Assembly (NCBI GenBank): GCA_019873665.1
Contig: JAIOAV010000037.1
Coordinates: forward strand, 1 to 34,597
DNA: 34,597 nt
Reading direction: 5' to 3'
DNA from: Chloroflexota bacterium
GTDB lineage: Bacteria; Chloroflexota; Anaerolineae; JAAYEA01
In this document: piece after piece, positions 8,570-18,024 of the stretch
How positions within the stretch are numbered: the first letter of the stretch is position 1
How the letters are laid out: every line of letters starts with the position of its first letter
Program-made: the position numbers and the translations under genes
Notes under the pieces: model-generated
Databases searched by the model: none
What the model was told of the DNA's origin: nothing
Seen by the model: the letters and a program-made list of their open reading frames with translations, nothing else

Positions 8570-9187
8570 TTATTCTAGAGCCGCCCGTTGCGCCAATTCG
8601 CCATGCGCCGCCAGTAGATTTGGATGCAGCTTCCAGCCGAGTTCTGCTTGGTGCTTGACCACAAAGTCGAGATAGGCGAATGCGGCTGCATCCAGCGATG
8701 TCTGTACCGCCTGTTCCACCGCCATCATATAGTCAGTGCGCGGTGTCGTCGGGTCATAGGCGATCTTGTCGGCGACAAACACGACTTTTTCCAGCGTGCC
8801 AGCGCCGGCGCGTAATGTGGTGTGGTAGCGGATAGCATCCAGGACCTGCTGGTTGGCGCCGGGCCACCTTGCACTCACCACAGCGGCGGCGATCGGCCCA
8901 TGCAACACCTGGGGGATCTGCCGGTCTGCCGCCGTCAGTGGCACGTCCCATGCGGCAGCGACGGCGATCAGCTTGTCCTTGGGCACGACTGCGGCCAGAT
9001 CGTGGCAGAGTCCGGCGAACCGCGCCTCCTCTGGCAGGACAGCAAAGCGCGCCGCCAAGCGCCCTGCCACTTCCGCCACAGCTTGCACGTGCCGCCACGT
9101 GTCCGGCCGGCGTGGCGACATAAAATCGCGAATATCGCGCCAGACATCGCCGGTGAAGATCAGCGCCGCGAAATAATCCTCTGGCAT
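8570..9187 (-). CDS. HD-domain phosphohydrolase, YqeK-like
   Basis: A 205-residue HD protein resembling YqeK, the symmetric diadenosine tetraphosphate (Ap4A) hydrolase of Firmicutes and other bacteria. Metal-ligand motifs in order: H33 (RHV), H62-D63 (LCHDLA), H96 (LHGPIAA), H122 (YHTT) and D140 (VADKI), matching the YqeK spacing. Ap4A rises in heat and oxidative stress, so its place after the chaperone/protease genes makes sense (inference). The start ATG at 9187 is chosen because GAGGAATG lies just upstream and because a start at 9223 would overlap the amidase gene; the gap to the amidase stop is 11 bases. In many genomes yqeK sits beside nadD and rsfS; neither is here. Confidence 0.75.
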   Translation of the reverse strand: MPEDYFAALIFTGDVWRDIRDFMSPRRPDTWRHVQAVAEVAGRLAARFAVLPEEARFAGLCHDLAAVVPKDKLIAVAAAWDVPLTAADRQIPQVLHGPIAAAVVSARWPGANQQVLDAIRYHTTLRAGAGTLEKVVFVADKIAYDPTTPRTDYMMAVEQAVQTSLDAAAFAYLDFVVKHQAELGWKLHPNLLAAHGELAQRAALE

Positions 9188-9198
9188 CCGTTCATTCC

Positions 9199-9900
9199 TC
9201 AATCTTTGCCCTGCAAGAAGCAAGTGATGCCGGCGACGATGCCGCGCACCACCCGCGACCGGCGCGCGGTCAGCAACTGGCGGTCTCCTCCCATATACCC
9301 AATCTCGATGATGGCTGCCGGCGTCTGGGGCGCAATGTCCGCAAAGGCGTGGTACCCGGTCATGTCGGCGGTGATCGTATCGCCGTCGCGTGCCAGGCCA
9401 GTGCTCTCTTCATATGCTTTGTATAGGCACGTCACAAGCCGATCTTCTTGTTCTGGCACCGCGCTGTGCGCGGCGCGTGCCACCTTGAAGCCGCTCCGGT
9501 CGGGGAGGCAGGAGTCGGCGTGAATGGCAACCAGCGCATCAGCCTGATAGCCGGGAAGTTCGGCGGAGTATTCCGCCAAGATCTCGGCCTCATAGCCAAA
9601 GGACTGCAACAGCGCCACCACCTGCTGCGCTACCGCCAGCGTGATCTCGACCTCCTGCAATCCGTCCGGACATACCGCGCCTGAATCGCTCTCCCAATGG
9701 CCGGCGATCACGCCCACGCGGCCCGCTCCCGGCTCGCCAGCGTCGAGGGAGGGAAAAGAGAGGACGTTTCGCGCCACGGCCCAGGCGAGGACACCTATCG
9801 CGATGATGACGGCTACGAGGACAGCACGCAGACCCCAAGAGAGGACGTGCAAGAAGCGCCAGCGGATAAAAGTGTCTCTTGACCAAAAAGGCTCGGCCAT
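9199..9900 (-). CDS. N-acetylmuramoyl-L-alanine amidase (Amidase_3), membrane-anchored
   Basis: A 233-residue protein with one N-terminal membrane helix (about 22-43, cytoplasmic N-end rich in arginine) and an extracytoplasmic Amidase_3-type domain. Zinc ligands H68 (AGHWESDSG), E83 (LQEVE) and H127 (AIHADS) and the catalytic glutamate E199 (IIEIGYM) are recognisable. The family cleaves the amide bond between MurNAc and the stem peptide in peptidoglycan. The start ATG at 9900 is preferred because AGGGGC lies upstream; an ATG at 9981 would add an unlikely N-terminus running through the clpC hairpin. The anchor rather than a cleavable signal suggests it stays on the cell membrane. It lies between clpC and the HD gene on the same strand. 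Confidence 0.8.
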   Translation of the reverse strand: MAEPFWSRDTFIRWRFLHVLSWGLRAVLVAVIIAIGVLAWAVARNVLSFPSLDAGEPGAGRVGVIAGHWESDSGAVCPDGLQEVEITLAVAQQVVALLQSFGYEAEILAEYSAELPGYQADALVAIHADSCLPDRSGFKVARAAHSAVPEQEDRLVTCLYKAYEESTGLARDGDTITADMTGYHAFADIAPQTPAAIIEIGYMGGDRQLLTARRSRVVRGIVAGITCFLQGKD

Positions 9901-9949
9901 ATCGCCCCTAGCGACGCTAAGCGATAACACCGCGGATCGGGAAGAGAAG

Positions 9950-9976
9950 AGGGAGTGCCCCATAGGAGCACTCCCT
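9950..9976 (-). terminator. hairpin after clpC
   Basis: Twelve-base arms AGGGAGTGCCCC (9950-9961) and GGAGCACTCCCT (9965-9976) pair with one mismatch around a 3-base loop, about ten bases past the clpC stop. On the - strand it is followed by a pyrimidine-rich TCTTCTCTTCCC rather than a clean U-run, so it could be a terminator, a partial terminator or a 3'-end stabiliser. Confidence 0.5.
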
Positions 9977-9985
9977 TGCATTGTG

Positions 9986-12469
9986 CTATTGGCTTTCCAC
10001 AGAGTGGTCCACTAGGAGATCGGTGGGCAACTCGGCCGTCTCCATTTTGGTGAAGGTGAGGTTGCCGTCTGCTACCGAGATGAGGATCGTATCGCCGGCC
10101 GCATAATCACCCGCAATCAGGCGCTTCGAGAGCGGGTTCTCCACCTCCCTCTGCAGCGTGCGCCGCAGCGGACGGGCGCCAAAGTCGGGATCGTAGCCTT
10201 TTTCGGCCAGCCAGGCACGCGCCTCGTCCGTCAGATGGATGCTGAGCCCCTGCTCTTGCAGCGATTTGGCTATCTGTGCCATCTGTAAATCCACGATCTG
10301 CTTGACCTGCTCGCGCGAGAGCGGGTGAAAGATGACTATCTCATCAATGCGGTTGAGGAACTCGGGCCGGAAGGTTGATTTCAGGCTCTGTTCCACCTGC
10401 GCGCGTGCCGCGGCGGTCTCGTCCTCCTGGCCATGGCGGAAGCCAAGCGCGCCACCCTTCTTGCTGAACTGCGTGCCGACATTGGAGGTCATGATGATGA
10501 CCGTATTGCAAAAGTCCACCACATGCCCTTGACCATCCGTCAGGCGGCCATCCTCCAGCACCTGCAGCAGCGAGTTCCACACCTCTGGATGTGCCTTTTC
10601 CACTTCGTCGAACAGCACCACTTGATATGGCCGTCGTCGCACAGCCTCGGTCAACTGGCCGCCTTCCTCATAGCCCACATAGCCTGGCGGGGCGCCGACC
10701 AGACGCGACGTGGTATGACGCTCGCGGTACTCGCTCATGTCAATGCGCACCATCGCCTCTTCGTCGTCAAAGAGAAACCATGCCAACGCTTTCGCCAGTT
10801 CGGTCTTGCCCACGCCGGATGGTCCCAGGAAGATAAAGCTGCCAATGGGCCGACGTGGATCCTTTAGGCCGGAACGAGCGCGCCGGATCGCATCCGAGAC
10901 GGCACTGATCGCCTCGTCCTGGCCAATGATGCGCTCATGCAGCCGCTCCTCCATGTGGAGTAGCTTCGTCGCCTCTGTCTCCAGCATGGTATTGAGCGGG
11001 ATGCCGGTCCAATGCGACACGACTTCGGCGATGTCGCGCTCGTCCACAACCTCGTCGAGGTTGCTCTCGCGCAGCCAGGCCTCTCGTTCCGCGTTGAACT
11101 CCTCTTCCAACAAAAGACGTTGCGCCTTGAGCGTCGCCGCATGCTCATAGTCGCGAGAGGACCAGGCCGCTTCTTCCTCGGCCATGATCTGCTGCAAACG
11201 TCTCTTCTTCTCCCGCAGCTCCTTCGGCAGGGTGAACATGGCGATGCGCAGTTTGGCCGCAGCTTCGTCAATCAGATCAATCGCCTTGTCCGGCAGCCGC
11301 CGATCTTTGATATAGCGATCGCTCAATCGGGCCGCCGCCACGAGCGCATCGTGCGTGATCTTGACCTGATGATGCTGCTCATACCGGTCGGCAACGCCCT
11401 CTAGCATCTCGATCGTTTGCTCGATAGTCGGTTCCTCCACAAAGATGGGGGAAAACCGACGTTCCAGCGCTGCATCCTTCTCGATGTGCTCGCGGTACTC
11501 GTCGAGCGTTGTCGCGCCTATACAGCGCAGCTCGCCGCGCGCCAGCGCCGGCTTCATCATGTTGGAGGCGTCAATAGCGCCCTGCGCCGCGCCGGCGCCC
11601 ACCACCGTGTGAATCTCATCAATGAACAGGATGATCTCGCCCTGGGCGCGTTCGATCTCTTCTAGCGCTGCTTTCAGGCGCTCCTCGAACTCACCACGGA
11701 AGCGGGTCCCCGCTACCATTGCGCCAAGGTTCAGCGAGATGACGCGCTTGCCCAGCAGTGGTTCGGGCACATCGCCGGCCACGATCTTGGCCGCCAGCCC
11801 CTCTACGATGGCCGTCTTGCCCACGCCAGCCTCGCCGATCAGCACCGGGTTGTTCTTGGTGCGCCGGGAGAGGACCTGTAACACGCGGCGGATCTCCGCT
11901 TCTCGTCCGATAACCGGGTCCAACTTGCCATCGCGCGCTTCCTGGCTCAAGTCGCGGCTGTACTTTTCCAGAGTGCGGTAGCGGGTCTCCGCCTGTGGCG
12001 TCGTCACCCGCTGGCCGCCGCGCACATCGGCAAGAACATCCAGGACTCGTTGCCTTGTGACGCCAAAGTCGTTCAGAATGCGCGAAGCGGCTCCATCGCG
12101 TGCCACTGCGATGGCCAGCAGGATGTGCTCAGTCGAGATGTACTCGTCCTTGAGCTTGGTGGCTTCCTCAGCGGCGATGTCAAAGACGCGCTTGACGCGC
12201 GGCGTGATATAGACCTGCCCCAGCTGCCCCCAGTTGGAGGCAAAGACGCGGGGCGCGGCTCGTAGCGCCTGATCGAGCCGCTCCCGCATGGCTTGGTCAT
12301 CAACTCCCAGACGATCCAAAACCTGCAAGATCACGCTGTCCGGTTGCTCCAACAACGCGATCATGAGATGCTCGACATCGAGCTGCGTGTGGTTGTACCG
12401 TTGCATGATCTCGTAGGCCCGAGCTGCTGCGTCCTGCGCCAGCTCAGTAAAGCGATCGAACCTCATCAT
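9986..12469 (-). CDS. clpC: ClpC-type AAA+ unfoldase
   Basis: An 827-residue Hsp100 ATPase. Seen: double Clp_N repeats (about 1-145), first AAA+ module with Walker A GEAGVGKT (212-219) and Walker B LFIDEIH, a short middle domain carrying a UVR-like helix pair (about 425-460) rather than the long ClpB coiled coil, a second AAA+ module with Walker A GPSGVGKT and Walker [10 protein letters not shown], and the D2-small domain. An LGF tripeptide near residue 675 sits in the loop that docks ClpC/ClpA onto ClpP, so this is a protease-coupled unfoldase (family knowledge); no clpP is in the window. The start MMRFDRFTE matches the family N-terminus and has GAGG upstream. It starts 11 bases after clpB ends, a tandem clpB-clpC arrangement. 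Confidence 0.93.
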   Translation of the reverse strand: MMRFDRFTELAQDAAARAYEIMQRYNHTQLDVEHLMIALLEQPDSVILQVLDRLGVDDQAMRERLDQALRAAPRVFASNWGQLGQVYITPRVKRVFDIAAEEATKLKDEYISTEHILLAIAVARDGAASRILNDFGVTRQRVLDVLADVRGGQRVTTPQAETRYRTLEKYSRDLSQEARDGKLDPVIGREAEIRRVLQVLSRRTKNNPVLIGEAGVGKTAIVEGLAAKIVAGDVPEPLLGKRVISLNLGAMVAGTRFRGEFEERLKAALEEIERAQGEIILFIDEIHTVVGAGAAQGAIDASNMMKPALARGELRCIGATTLDEYREHIEKDAALERRFSPIFVEEPTIEQTIEMLEGVADRYEQHHQVKITHDALVAAARLSDRYIKDRRLPDKAIDLIDEAAAKLRIAMFTLPKELREKKRRLQQIMAEEEAAWSSRDYEHAATLKAQRLLLEEEFNAEREAWLRESNLDEVVDERDIAEVVSHWTGIPLNTMLETEATKLLHMEERLHERIIGQDEAISAVSDAIRRARSGLKDPRRPIGSFIFLGPSGVGKTELAKALAWFLFDDEEAMVRIDMSEYRERHTTSRLVGAPPGYVGYEEGGQLTEAVRRRPYQVVLFDEVEKAHPEVWNSLLQVLEDGRLTDGQGHVVDFCNTVIIMTSNVGTQFSKKGGALGFRHGQEDETAAARAQVEQSLKSTFRPEFLNRIDEIVIFHPLSREQVKQIVDLQMAQIAKSLQEQGLSIHLTDEARAWLAEKGYDPDFGARPLRRTLQREVENPLSKRLIAGDYAAGDTILISVADGNLTFTKMETAELPTDLLVDHSVESQ

Positions 12470-12480
12470 TGCGAAATCCT

Positions 12481-15087
12481 CTAGACAGATGCAAACTCTG
12501 GCTTGGTTATCTTGGTAAGGACAAGCTGCTGCCCTTGTACATCTACATGAACCGTGTCCCCCTCTCGGAACTCGCCGCGCAGAATGCGCAACGCGAGAGG
12601 ATCCTGCAGCTCTCGCTGGATGGTCCGCTTGAGCGGACGAGCGCCATAGACAGGGTCAAACCCCTTATCTGCGAGGTACTGCTTGGCGGCTTGGCTTAGC
12701 TCTATCTCGATTTTACGCTCTTCCAGCGTTTTACGCAAACGCGCGATCTGGATATCAACGATCTGCACCAGATTTTCCCGCGTCAACGAGTTAAAGATGA
12801 TGATCTCGTCAATACGATTGAGGAACTCGGGCCGGAAATACGCATCCATCTCGGCCAGCACCCGATTTCGCATGGCGCTGTCATCTTTGCCGCCCAATTC
12901 CTTGATCCACTGACTGCCCACGTTAGAGGTCATGATCACCACAGTGTTACGGAAATCCACCGTCCGGCCATGGCCATCTGTCAGACGGCCATCATCCAGG
13001 AGCTGCAGCAACACGTTAAAGACCTCTGGATGCGCCTTCTCGATCTCATCGAAGAGGATCACCGTATAAGGCCGTCGGTGAACTGCCTCTGTGAGCTGGC
13101 CCCCTTCCTCATAGCCCACATAGCCGGGCGGCGCGCCAATCAACCGCGCCACTGTGTGACGCTCCTGATACTCGCTCATGTCAATCCGCACCATGGCCTC
13201 TTCCGAGTCAAACAGGAATTCCGCCAGGGCGCGTGCCAGCTCTGTCTTGCCGACGCCGGTCGGTCCCAGGAACATAAAAGTGCCCAGAGGCCGGTTCGGG
13301 TCCTGCAATCCCGCGCGGGCGCGACGGATCGCATTGGCCACGGCAGTGATCGCCTGATCCTGTCCGACGACGCGCTGGCGCAGCCTCTCCTCCATCTTGA
13401 GCAGCTTTTCCACCTCACCCTCGGTCAGTCGGGACACGGGGATGCCCGTCCAGTGCGACACAACCTCGGCGATATCCTCCGCCGTTACCTCGACATTGAG
13501 CATGCGCCGATCCTTTTGGATCTCTTTCAGCTTGGCTTCCAGCGCGGCGATCTCCTTATTCAAGTTCGTCAACTCGCCGTATTGGAGCTGCGACGCCCGC
13601 GCATAATCCTGGGCGCGTTGCGCTCGTTCGATCTCAACCTGCGTCTGCTCGATCTTTTCACGGGCTGCCTGAATCGCCTGAATGACCTCTTTTTCTTGCT
13701 GCCAGTGTGCCTTGAGTGCGGCATCCTGTTCCTTCAGATCCGCCAGCTCTTTTTCGAGCTTTTGCAGGCGGTCGCGCGAGGCTTCGTCCCGCTCCTTGCG
13801 CAACGCCTCCCGCTCGATTTCCAGCTGCATGATGCGCCGCTCCAGCTCGTCCAGCTCCGTCGGCAAGCTGTCAATCTCCATGCGCAGCCGCGAAGCCGCC
13901 TCGTCAATCAAATCAATCGCCTTGTCCGGCAGGAAACGATCGGTGATATAGCGGTTGGAAAGCACGGCGGCAGCCACTAGCGCCGAATCCTGGATATTGA
14001 CGCCGTGATGCACGGCATACCGTTCCTTCAGCCCACGCAGGATGCTGATTGTATCCTCCACCGAGGGCTCGCCCACATAGATCGGCTGGAAGCGCCGCTC
14101 CAGCGCCGCGTCCTTTTCGATATGTTGGCGATACTCGTCGAGTGTCGTCGCGCCAATGGTATGCAGCTCGCCGCGCGCCAGCATCGGTTTGAGCATGTTG
14201 CTGGCATCCATCGCGCCCTGCGCCGCGCCAGCGCCCACCACCGTATGCAGCTCGTCTATAAAGAGGATGATTTCCCCCGCTGCATCGGTGATCTCCTTCA
14301 ACACCGCCTTGAGTCGCTCCTCGAACTCGCCGCGGTACTTGGCGCCCGCAATGAGCGCACCCAAGTCGAGCGCAACGACCCGTTTGTTCTTCAGGCTCTC
14401 CGGCACATCACCCTGCACGATCCGCTGCGCCAGGCCCTCCACAATGGCTGTTTTGCCCACTCCCGCCTCGCCGACCAAAACGGGATTGTTCTTGGTGCGC
14501 CGCGATAGAACCTGTATCACGCGCCGAATCTCACGGTCGCGCCCGATAACGGGATCAAGCTTGCCTTTGCGGGCTTGCTCGGTCAGATCCCGCCCATATT
14601 TCTGCAGAGCTTGGTACTTGTCCTCAGGGTTCTGATCGGTTACCCGCTGCGAGCCGCGGATATTGGCCAACACCGTGTATATCCGATCCTTCGTGATTCC
14701 CAGGTTGGCCAACAAGCGACCCGCCCCACTATCGCGGCTATCCACGAGAGCCGCCAATAGGTGTTCGGTTGACACGTATTCATCATGCAGCCGATCTGCC
14801 TCCGCTTCCGCGGCGTTGAACACTTGGTTCAGCTTGGGCGAGAGGTAGACCTGAGTCAATCCCTGCACACGCGGCAGCCTGTTCAAATCCGCCTGTAGCT
14901 GCTGTTTGGTTGCTTCAGGTGATATGCCAAGCCTACGCATGATCTCCGGCACCACTCCCTCGGCCTGGTCGAGCAGGGCGTATAGGAGATGCTCCGGCTC
15001 GATCTGATTGTGATTCCGCTCCTCCGCCAGCTTCTGTGCAGCCAGGACCGCTTCCTGGGCTTTCTCCGTCAGTTTGTTCATATTCAT
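12481..15087 (-). CDS. clpB: ClpB disaggregase
   Basis: An 868-residue Hsp100 disaggregase, the family's usual length. Clp_N repeats at 1-145, NBD1 with Walker A GEAGVGKT (206-213) and Walker B LFIDELH, a long coiled-coil M-domain (about 405-530) rich in E/K/Q heptads, NBD2 with Walker A GPTGVGKT (K614) and Walker [10 protein letters not shown], then the small domain. It lacks the LGF/IGL ClpP-docking tripeptide that its neighbour has, as expected for ClpB, which works with the DnaK system instead. GAGG at good spacing supports ATG 15087; a second in-frame ATG at 15081 is possible. It follows the release-factor-like gene by 59 bases containing a hairpin, and is probably under the HspR-controlled transcription of the cluster. 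Confidence 0.95.
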   Translation of the reverse strand: MNMNKLTEKAQEAVLAAQKLAEERNHNQIEPEHLLYALLDQAEGVVPEIMRRLGISPEATKQQLQADLNRLPRVQGLTQVYLSPKLNQVFNAAEAEADRLHDEYVSTEHLLAALVDSRDSGAGRLLANLGITKDRIYTVLANIRGSQRVTDQNPEDKYQALQKYGRDLTEQARKGKLDPVIGRDREIRRVIQVLSRRTKNNPVLVGEAGVGKTAIVEGLAQRIVQGDVPESLKNKRVVALDLGALIAGAKYRGEFEERLKAVLKEITDAAGEIILFIDELHTVVGAGAAQGAMDASNMLKPMLARGELHTIGATTLDEYRQHIEKDAALERRFQPIYVGEPSVEDTISILRGLKERYAVHHGVNIQDSALVAAAVLSNRYITDRFLPDKAIDLIDEAASRLRMEIDSLPTELDELERRIMQLEIEREALRKERDEASRDRLQKLEKELADLKEQDAALKAHWQQEKEVIQAIQAAREKIEQTQVEIERAQRAQDYARASQLQYGELTNLNKEIAALEAKLKEIQKDRRMLNVEVTAEDIAEVVSHWTGIPVSRLTEGEVEKLLKMEERLRQRVVGQDQAITAVANAIRRARAGLQDPNRPLGTFMFLGPTGVGKTELARALAEFLFDSEEAMVRIDMSEYQERHTVARLIGAPPGYVGYEEGGQLTEAVHRRPYTVILFDEIEKAHPEVFNVLLQLLDDGRLTDGHGRTVDFRNTVVIMTSNVGSQWIKELGGKDDSAMRNRVLAEMDAYFRPEFLNRIDEIIIFNSLTRENLVQIVDIQIARLRKTLEERKIEIELSQAAKQYLADKGFDPVYGARPLKRTIQRELQDPLALRILRGEFREGDTVHVDVQGQQLVLTKITKPEFASV

Positions 15088-15118
15088 AGTCTTACCTCAA
15101 GATGAATGTATGATTCCG

Positions 15119-15138
15119 GGCGCTCCCACAGGAGCGCC
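15119..15138 (-). other. intercistronic hairpin upstream of clpB
   Basis: A perfect 8-base stem GGCGCTCC (15119-15126) with GGAGCGCC (15131-15138) and a CACA loop lies between the release-factor-like stop and the clpB start. No U-run follows on the - strand, so read-through is expected; it may be an RNA processing or stability element. Confidence 0.5.
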
Positions 15139-15146
15139 GCTGCCAC

Positions 15147-16235
15147 TTAGTAGCGCAGAATCGCGCCGATATGCCCCGCTTCCGCGAGGCGCTCATTGTC
15201 TGCTAATACCAGTGCAGTCCCTCCTGATGCCAGTGTATTGTGTACCGCCAGATCCACAGCATTGTCTACGGGCTGCACCACTCCGCCACAAAACAGGCAC
15301 TTCTGCTCTCCCGCCACACCCACATAGCCACACGCATCGCAGCGCACACCTGGTGCCTCATAGTCGCGCTCCACCAGCAGGATGTGCACCTGCCCCTGTC
15401 GCACGGCATACAGCGTGTCGGCAAGGCCCAACGCGGCAGGCTCTCCCTTGGCTGCTGCCGTTACCAACTGCTCCACCAGCTCACCCTCTTGCTCGCGCTT
15501 CCGCGCCTGCCAGAGCTCCATCGCGCGCGACAGGATGACCGATGATGGCGTTGCCATGTCGGCAGTGATACTCCCGACGACCTCTTTCTGTAGGTGTCGT
15601 GGCAACATCTCGGCGAACTGCGTTAGCACGCTCTCCGAACCCGCCAAAACCATCCCTTGGCACGCTTCTCCCTGGCAGAACTCGGTGGCAGCTTCGGCGG
15701 CGATCTTCATGTTGTGCAAAACCTGCATGTCGGTCTTGCGCTGGAACGTGGTCCTCGACCGTCCCCCCTGCTTGTGGCGCTTGACCACTTTGCCCACGAT
15801 TTCGTCCTCTTCTCGGATCTCCCCCTGCTGTACAGCAAAGAGACGCGCGCCGGTCTGATCCACCAGCACTACAGCGAATGAGCCGTATTCTCCCAGCACC
15901 TCCACTAAAGGTTTGACATAAGGTTCTGTCGCGCAGAAAACCATATCGCGGATGGGCGCGTTGATCGTATAGGCGTGCCAAAAGTCGCGCTCCTGGCACG
16001 AGAACAACGCCACGCTCAAGCCTTGCCAGTCATACTCGTACTCAAAGAATCGCTCAACCCTCTCCAGATCACTACTCAGACAGGTATCGGCCACCGCGCT
16101 CAGTTTCTCGCGTAACACGAGTTTGCATTTATCCTTGGGTTGCCTGTTCAGGTCTGTGTCAAGGTATAGGCTGAGTACCCGCGCACCTTCGCTGCGAAAC
16201 GCGATCAACTCTTGCAGGTTCCTTTGCGTAACCAT
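15147..16235 (-). CDS. bacterial archaeo-eukaryotic release factor-like protein (BaeRF/Vms1-eRF1 fold)
   Basis: A 362-residue protein resembling bacterial members of the eRF1/Pelota/Vms1 superfamily (baeRF type, family 10-like). The N-terminal region (about 1-110) reads as its first domain; the middle domain (about 118-255) starts with the VVLVDQTGARLF strand set typical of the eRF1 domain 2 and carries KQGGRSRTTFQR at 155-166, aligned where eRF1 has its GGQ loop, here GGR; the C-terminal domain (about 260-362) has a zinc ribbon C299-x2-C302...C313-x2-C316 as in eRF1 domain 3. Family knowledge suggests peptidyl-tRNA hydrolysis or ribosome rescue; the GGR form makes the chemistry uncertain. 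AAGGAGG directly precedes ATG 16235. It sits between hspR and clpB. Confidence 0.75.
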   Translation of the reverse strand: MVTQRNLQELIAFRSEGARVLSLYLDTDLNRQPKDKCKLVLREKLSAVADTCLSSDLERVERFFEYEYDWQGLSVALFSCQERDFWHAYTINAPIRDMVFCATEPYVKPLVEVLGEYGSFAVVLVDQTGARLFAVQQGEIREEDEIVGKVVKRHKQGGRSRTTFQRKTDMQVLHNMKIAAEAATEFCQGEACQGMVLAGSESVLTQFAEMLPRHLQKEVVGSITADMATPSSVILSRAMELWQARKREQEGELVEQLVTAAAKGEPAALGLADTLYAVRQGQVHILLVERDYEAPGVRCDACGYVGVAGEQKCLFCGGVVQPVDNAVDLAVHNTLASGGTALVLADNERLAEAGHIGAILRY

Positions 16236-16298
16236 TTTGCCTCCTTAGTGGCGCCGTCATCCTCGACAGTCCTCTTGTTCCGCCAGAGATAACCTTCT

Positions 16299-16318
16299 GC
16301 CCGATCTAGCTATCGGGC
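16299..16318 (-). other. hairpin spanning the hspR stop codon
   Basis: GCCCGAT (16299-16305) pairs perfectly with ATCGGGC (16312-16318); the hspR stop (16306-16308) lies in the 6-base loop. No U-run follows on the - strand, so it is not a convincing terminator. Confidence 0.4.
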
Positions 16319-16656
16319 TCGAGCTCGCGCAATCGTTCCCTCAGCCGCTGAATCGCGGCCTGATATTCAGCTTCAAGTTTGTGCATCTCTTGCTGCAACT
16401 GCTCCACTCGGTCAAGCAGGTTCAGGATCACCTCAATCCCCGCCAGATTCACACCGAGTTCATACGAAAGGCGGCAGATCTTACGCAACCTTTCCACATC
16501 GTACGGGGAGTACAGACGAACGTTGCCATCCGATCTGTGAGGCCGCACGAGCCCCAACCGCTCGTAATGGCGCAGAGTTTGTGGATGCACCTCAAGCATT
16601 TTCGCGACGACGCTGATATAGTACAGCGGCTCTCGACTTGCCTCCTTCTCGCTCAC
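16306..16656 (-). CDS. hspR: HspR-like MerR-family heat-shock repressor
   Basis: A 116-residue MerR-family regulator of the HspR type. Residues 11-50 hold the winged helix-turn-helix (ISVVAKMLEVHPQTLRHYERLGLVRPHRS, with the R-x-Y-S-x-x-D-V-E-R-L wing after it), and residues about 77-112 form a dimerising coiled coil. No cysteine or effector domain of classical MerR sensors is present. HspR represses dnaK/clpB-type operons by binding HAIR (CTTGAGT-N7-ACTCAAG) and uses DnaK as co-repressor in actinobacteria. Here it lies in the operon with dnaJ, degP-like, clpB and clpC genes, and a HAIR-like site is found upstream of dnaJ, so autoregulation is likely. The start is GTG at 16656, chosen because GGAGGT sits at proper spacing. 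Confidence 0.87.
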   Translation of the reverse strand: MSEKEASREPLYYISVVAKMLEVHPQTLRHYERLGLVRPHRSDGNVRLYSPYDVERLRKICRLSYELGVNLAGIEVILNLLDRVEQLQQEMHKLEAEYQAAIQRLRERLRELEPDS

Positions 16657-16683
16657 TAGCTTACCTCCATACGATCCATGCCG

Positions 16684-17973
16684 CTAGTAGTTGGGAAGCT
16701 CCCCCAGCAGCACGTCGACATTGACTGTCCCGCTGTCGCGGATTACCGTCACTGTGACCACATCGCCGACTCGCTTTTTTGTCTCCACGTACCGTATGAG
16801 TTGATCAATGTTCTCGATATCCTGGCCATCCAGCGCCACGATGATGTCGCCGCCGACCGGTATGCGCTGATTGCGGATGATCACCTGCCGGTTAGGCCCG
16901 CGTACTCCAGCCCGCTCTGCCGGTCCGTCCGGCTCTACATACATAACGAGGATGCCACGATCTGCCGGCAAGTCCAGGAGCTCGGCCAGCGCTGGCGAAA
17001 CGTTGTAGCCAGAGATGCCGAGCCATGGATGGCTATAGCGGCCCTTCGCGATTAGCTCGGGCACCACCCGCTTGACAGTATCTACGGGCACGGCAAAGCC
17101 GATGCCGATGGATGCGCCGGTCACGTTGGCGATGGCGGTGTTCACGCCGATCACACGCCCCTGCGAGTCGAGGAGCGGGCCACCGGAGTTGCCCGGATTG
17201 ATGCTGGCGTCAGTCTGAATCACGTCATAGAGGCTCCAATCCACGTCCTGTTGCGGCAATTGCCGCCCCAACGCGCTGACGACGCCAACGCTCAGGCTGC
17301 GCTCCAAACCCAACGGGTTGCCGATCGCGATGGCTAGCTGGCCGACTTTCAGGCTGGCTGAATCGCCGAGCTCCACAGCCTGCAGCTTGTCCGGTGAGAC
17401 ATCAACGCGCAACACAGCAAGGTCGTTGATGGGATCGGTGCCCACAACATCGGCAGTTACCGTAGTGCCGTCAGCGAGTTTGACATCAACACGGCTCGCA
17501 TCCTTGATCACATGGTAGTTGGTTACGATGTGGCCCTGCCTGTCAATGATAAAGCCCGATCCAGAACCGGTTTCAGACTGCCGTCCATAGAAAAAGTCAT
17601 AGTAGTAGAACTCGCTTGTAACAAACACCACTGACGGCCCGACTCGCTCATAGATCTCGATGAGCAACTGCTCTTGCAGGTCGCGATAGAGCTGAGCCGA
17701 CGGCCCAGCCGCTGTGGTGGCCGTTGGCGTCGGCGCCGCCACTGCGAGCTGGCGTGGTTCAGGCGTCGCGGTTACGACGATCACCACTGGCGTCGGCGTC
17801 GCCGCTGCAAGCTGGCGCGGATCGGGCGTCGCAGTTACGACGATCACCACCGGCGTCGGTGTCGCTGCCACCCATGTCCTTGCTTCCTCCAGTAGGCCCG
17901 AAAGGCCACAGCCTGTGAGACCGATAAGCACCAGTACGGCGAAGCCGATGAGTAATGGGCGACTCTTGGCCAT
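16684..17973 (-). CDS. DegP/HtrA-type serine protease lipoprotein with PDZ domain
   Basis: A 429-residue S1C protease. It has a lipoprotein signal peptide with lipobox LTGC (acylated C22), a low-complexity linker (35-90) made of TPTP and VVIVVTATP repeats, a trypsin-like domain with catalytic triad H154 (TNYHVI), D184 (NDLAVL) and S263 (GNSGGP), and one PDZ domain (about 315-425). The family degrades or refolds damaged proteins outside the cytoplasmic membrane, so this is the envelope arm of the stress cluster. GGAGGAGG precedes ATG 17973. It lies 51 bases after dnaJ and 27 bases before the hspR start on the same strand. Confidence 0.92.
   Translation of the reverse strand: MAKSRPLLIGFAVLVLIGLTGCGLSGLLEEARTWVAATPTPVVIVVTATPDPRQLAAATPTPVVIVVTATPEPRQLAVAAPTPTATTAAGPSAQLYRDLQEQLLIEIYERVGPSVVFVTSEFYYYDFFYGRQSETGSGSGFIIDRQGHIVTNYHVIKDASRVDVKLADGTTVTADVVGTDPINDLAVLRVDVSPDKLQAVELGDSASLKVGQLAIAIGNPLGLERSLSVGVVSALGRQLPQQDVDWSLYDVIQTDASINPGNSGGPLLDSQGRVIGVNTAIANVTGASIGIGFAVPVDTVKRVVPELIAKGRYSHPWLGISGYNVSPALAELLDLPADRGILVMYVEPDGPAERAGVRGPNRQVIIRNQRIPVGGDIIVALDGQDIENIDQLIRYVETKKRVGDVVTVTVIRDSGTVNVDVLLGELPNY
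17740..17865 (-). repeat. two tandem 63-base repeats in the protease linker
   Basis: Two copies of a 21-residue unit (residues 37-57 and 58-78; each reads A-TPTPVVIVVTATP-[D/E]-PRQLA-[A/V]) are nearly identical in DNA as well, followed by a partial third (APTPT). It encodes the spacer between lipid anchor and protease domain and should vary in copy number between strains (inference). Confidence 0.85.
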
Positions 17974-18024
17974 CTATGAGACCCTCCTCCTGGTCAATTT
18001 CGTGTGAAGCGAACGAACCTTCTG

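Noticed and set aside
12970-13980. 336-codon + strand open frame inside clpB
   Set aside because: It lies wholly opposite a well-conserved clpB region and arises from the GC-biased third positions; no start signal or domain is seen.
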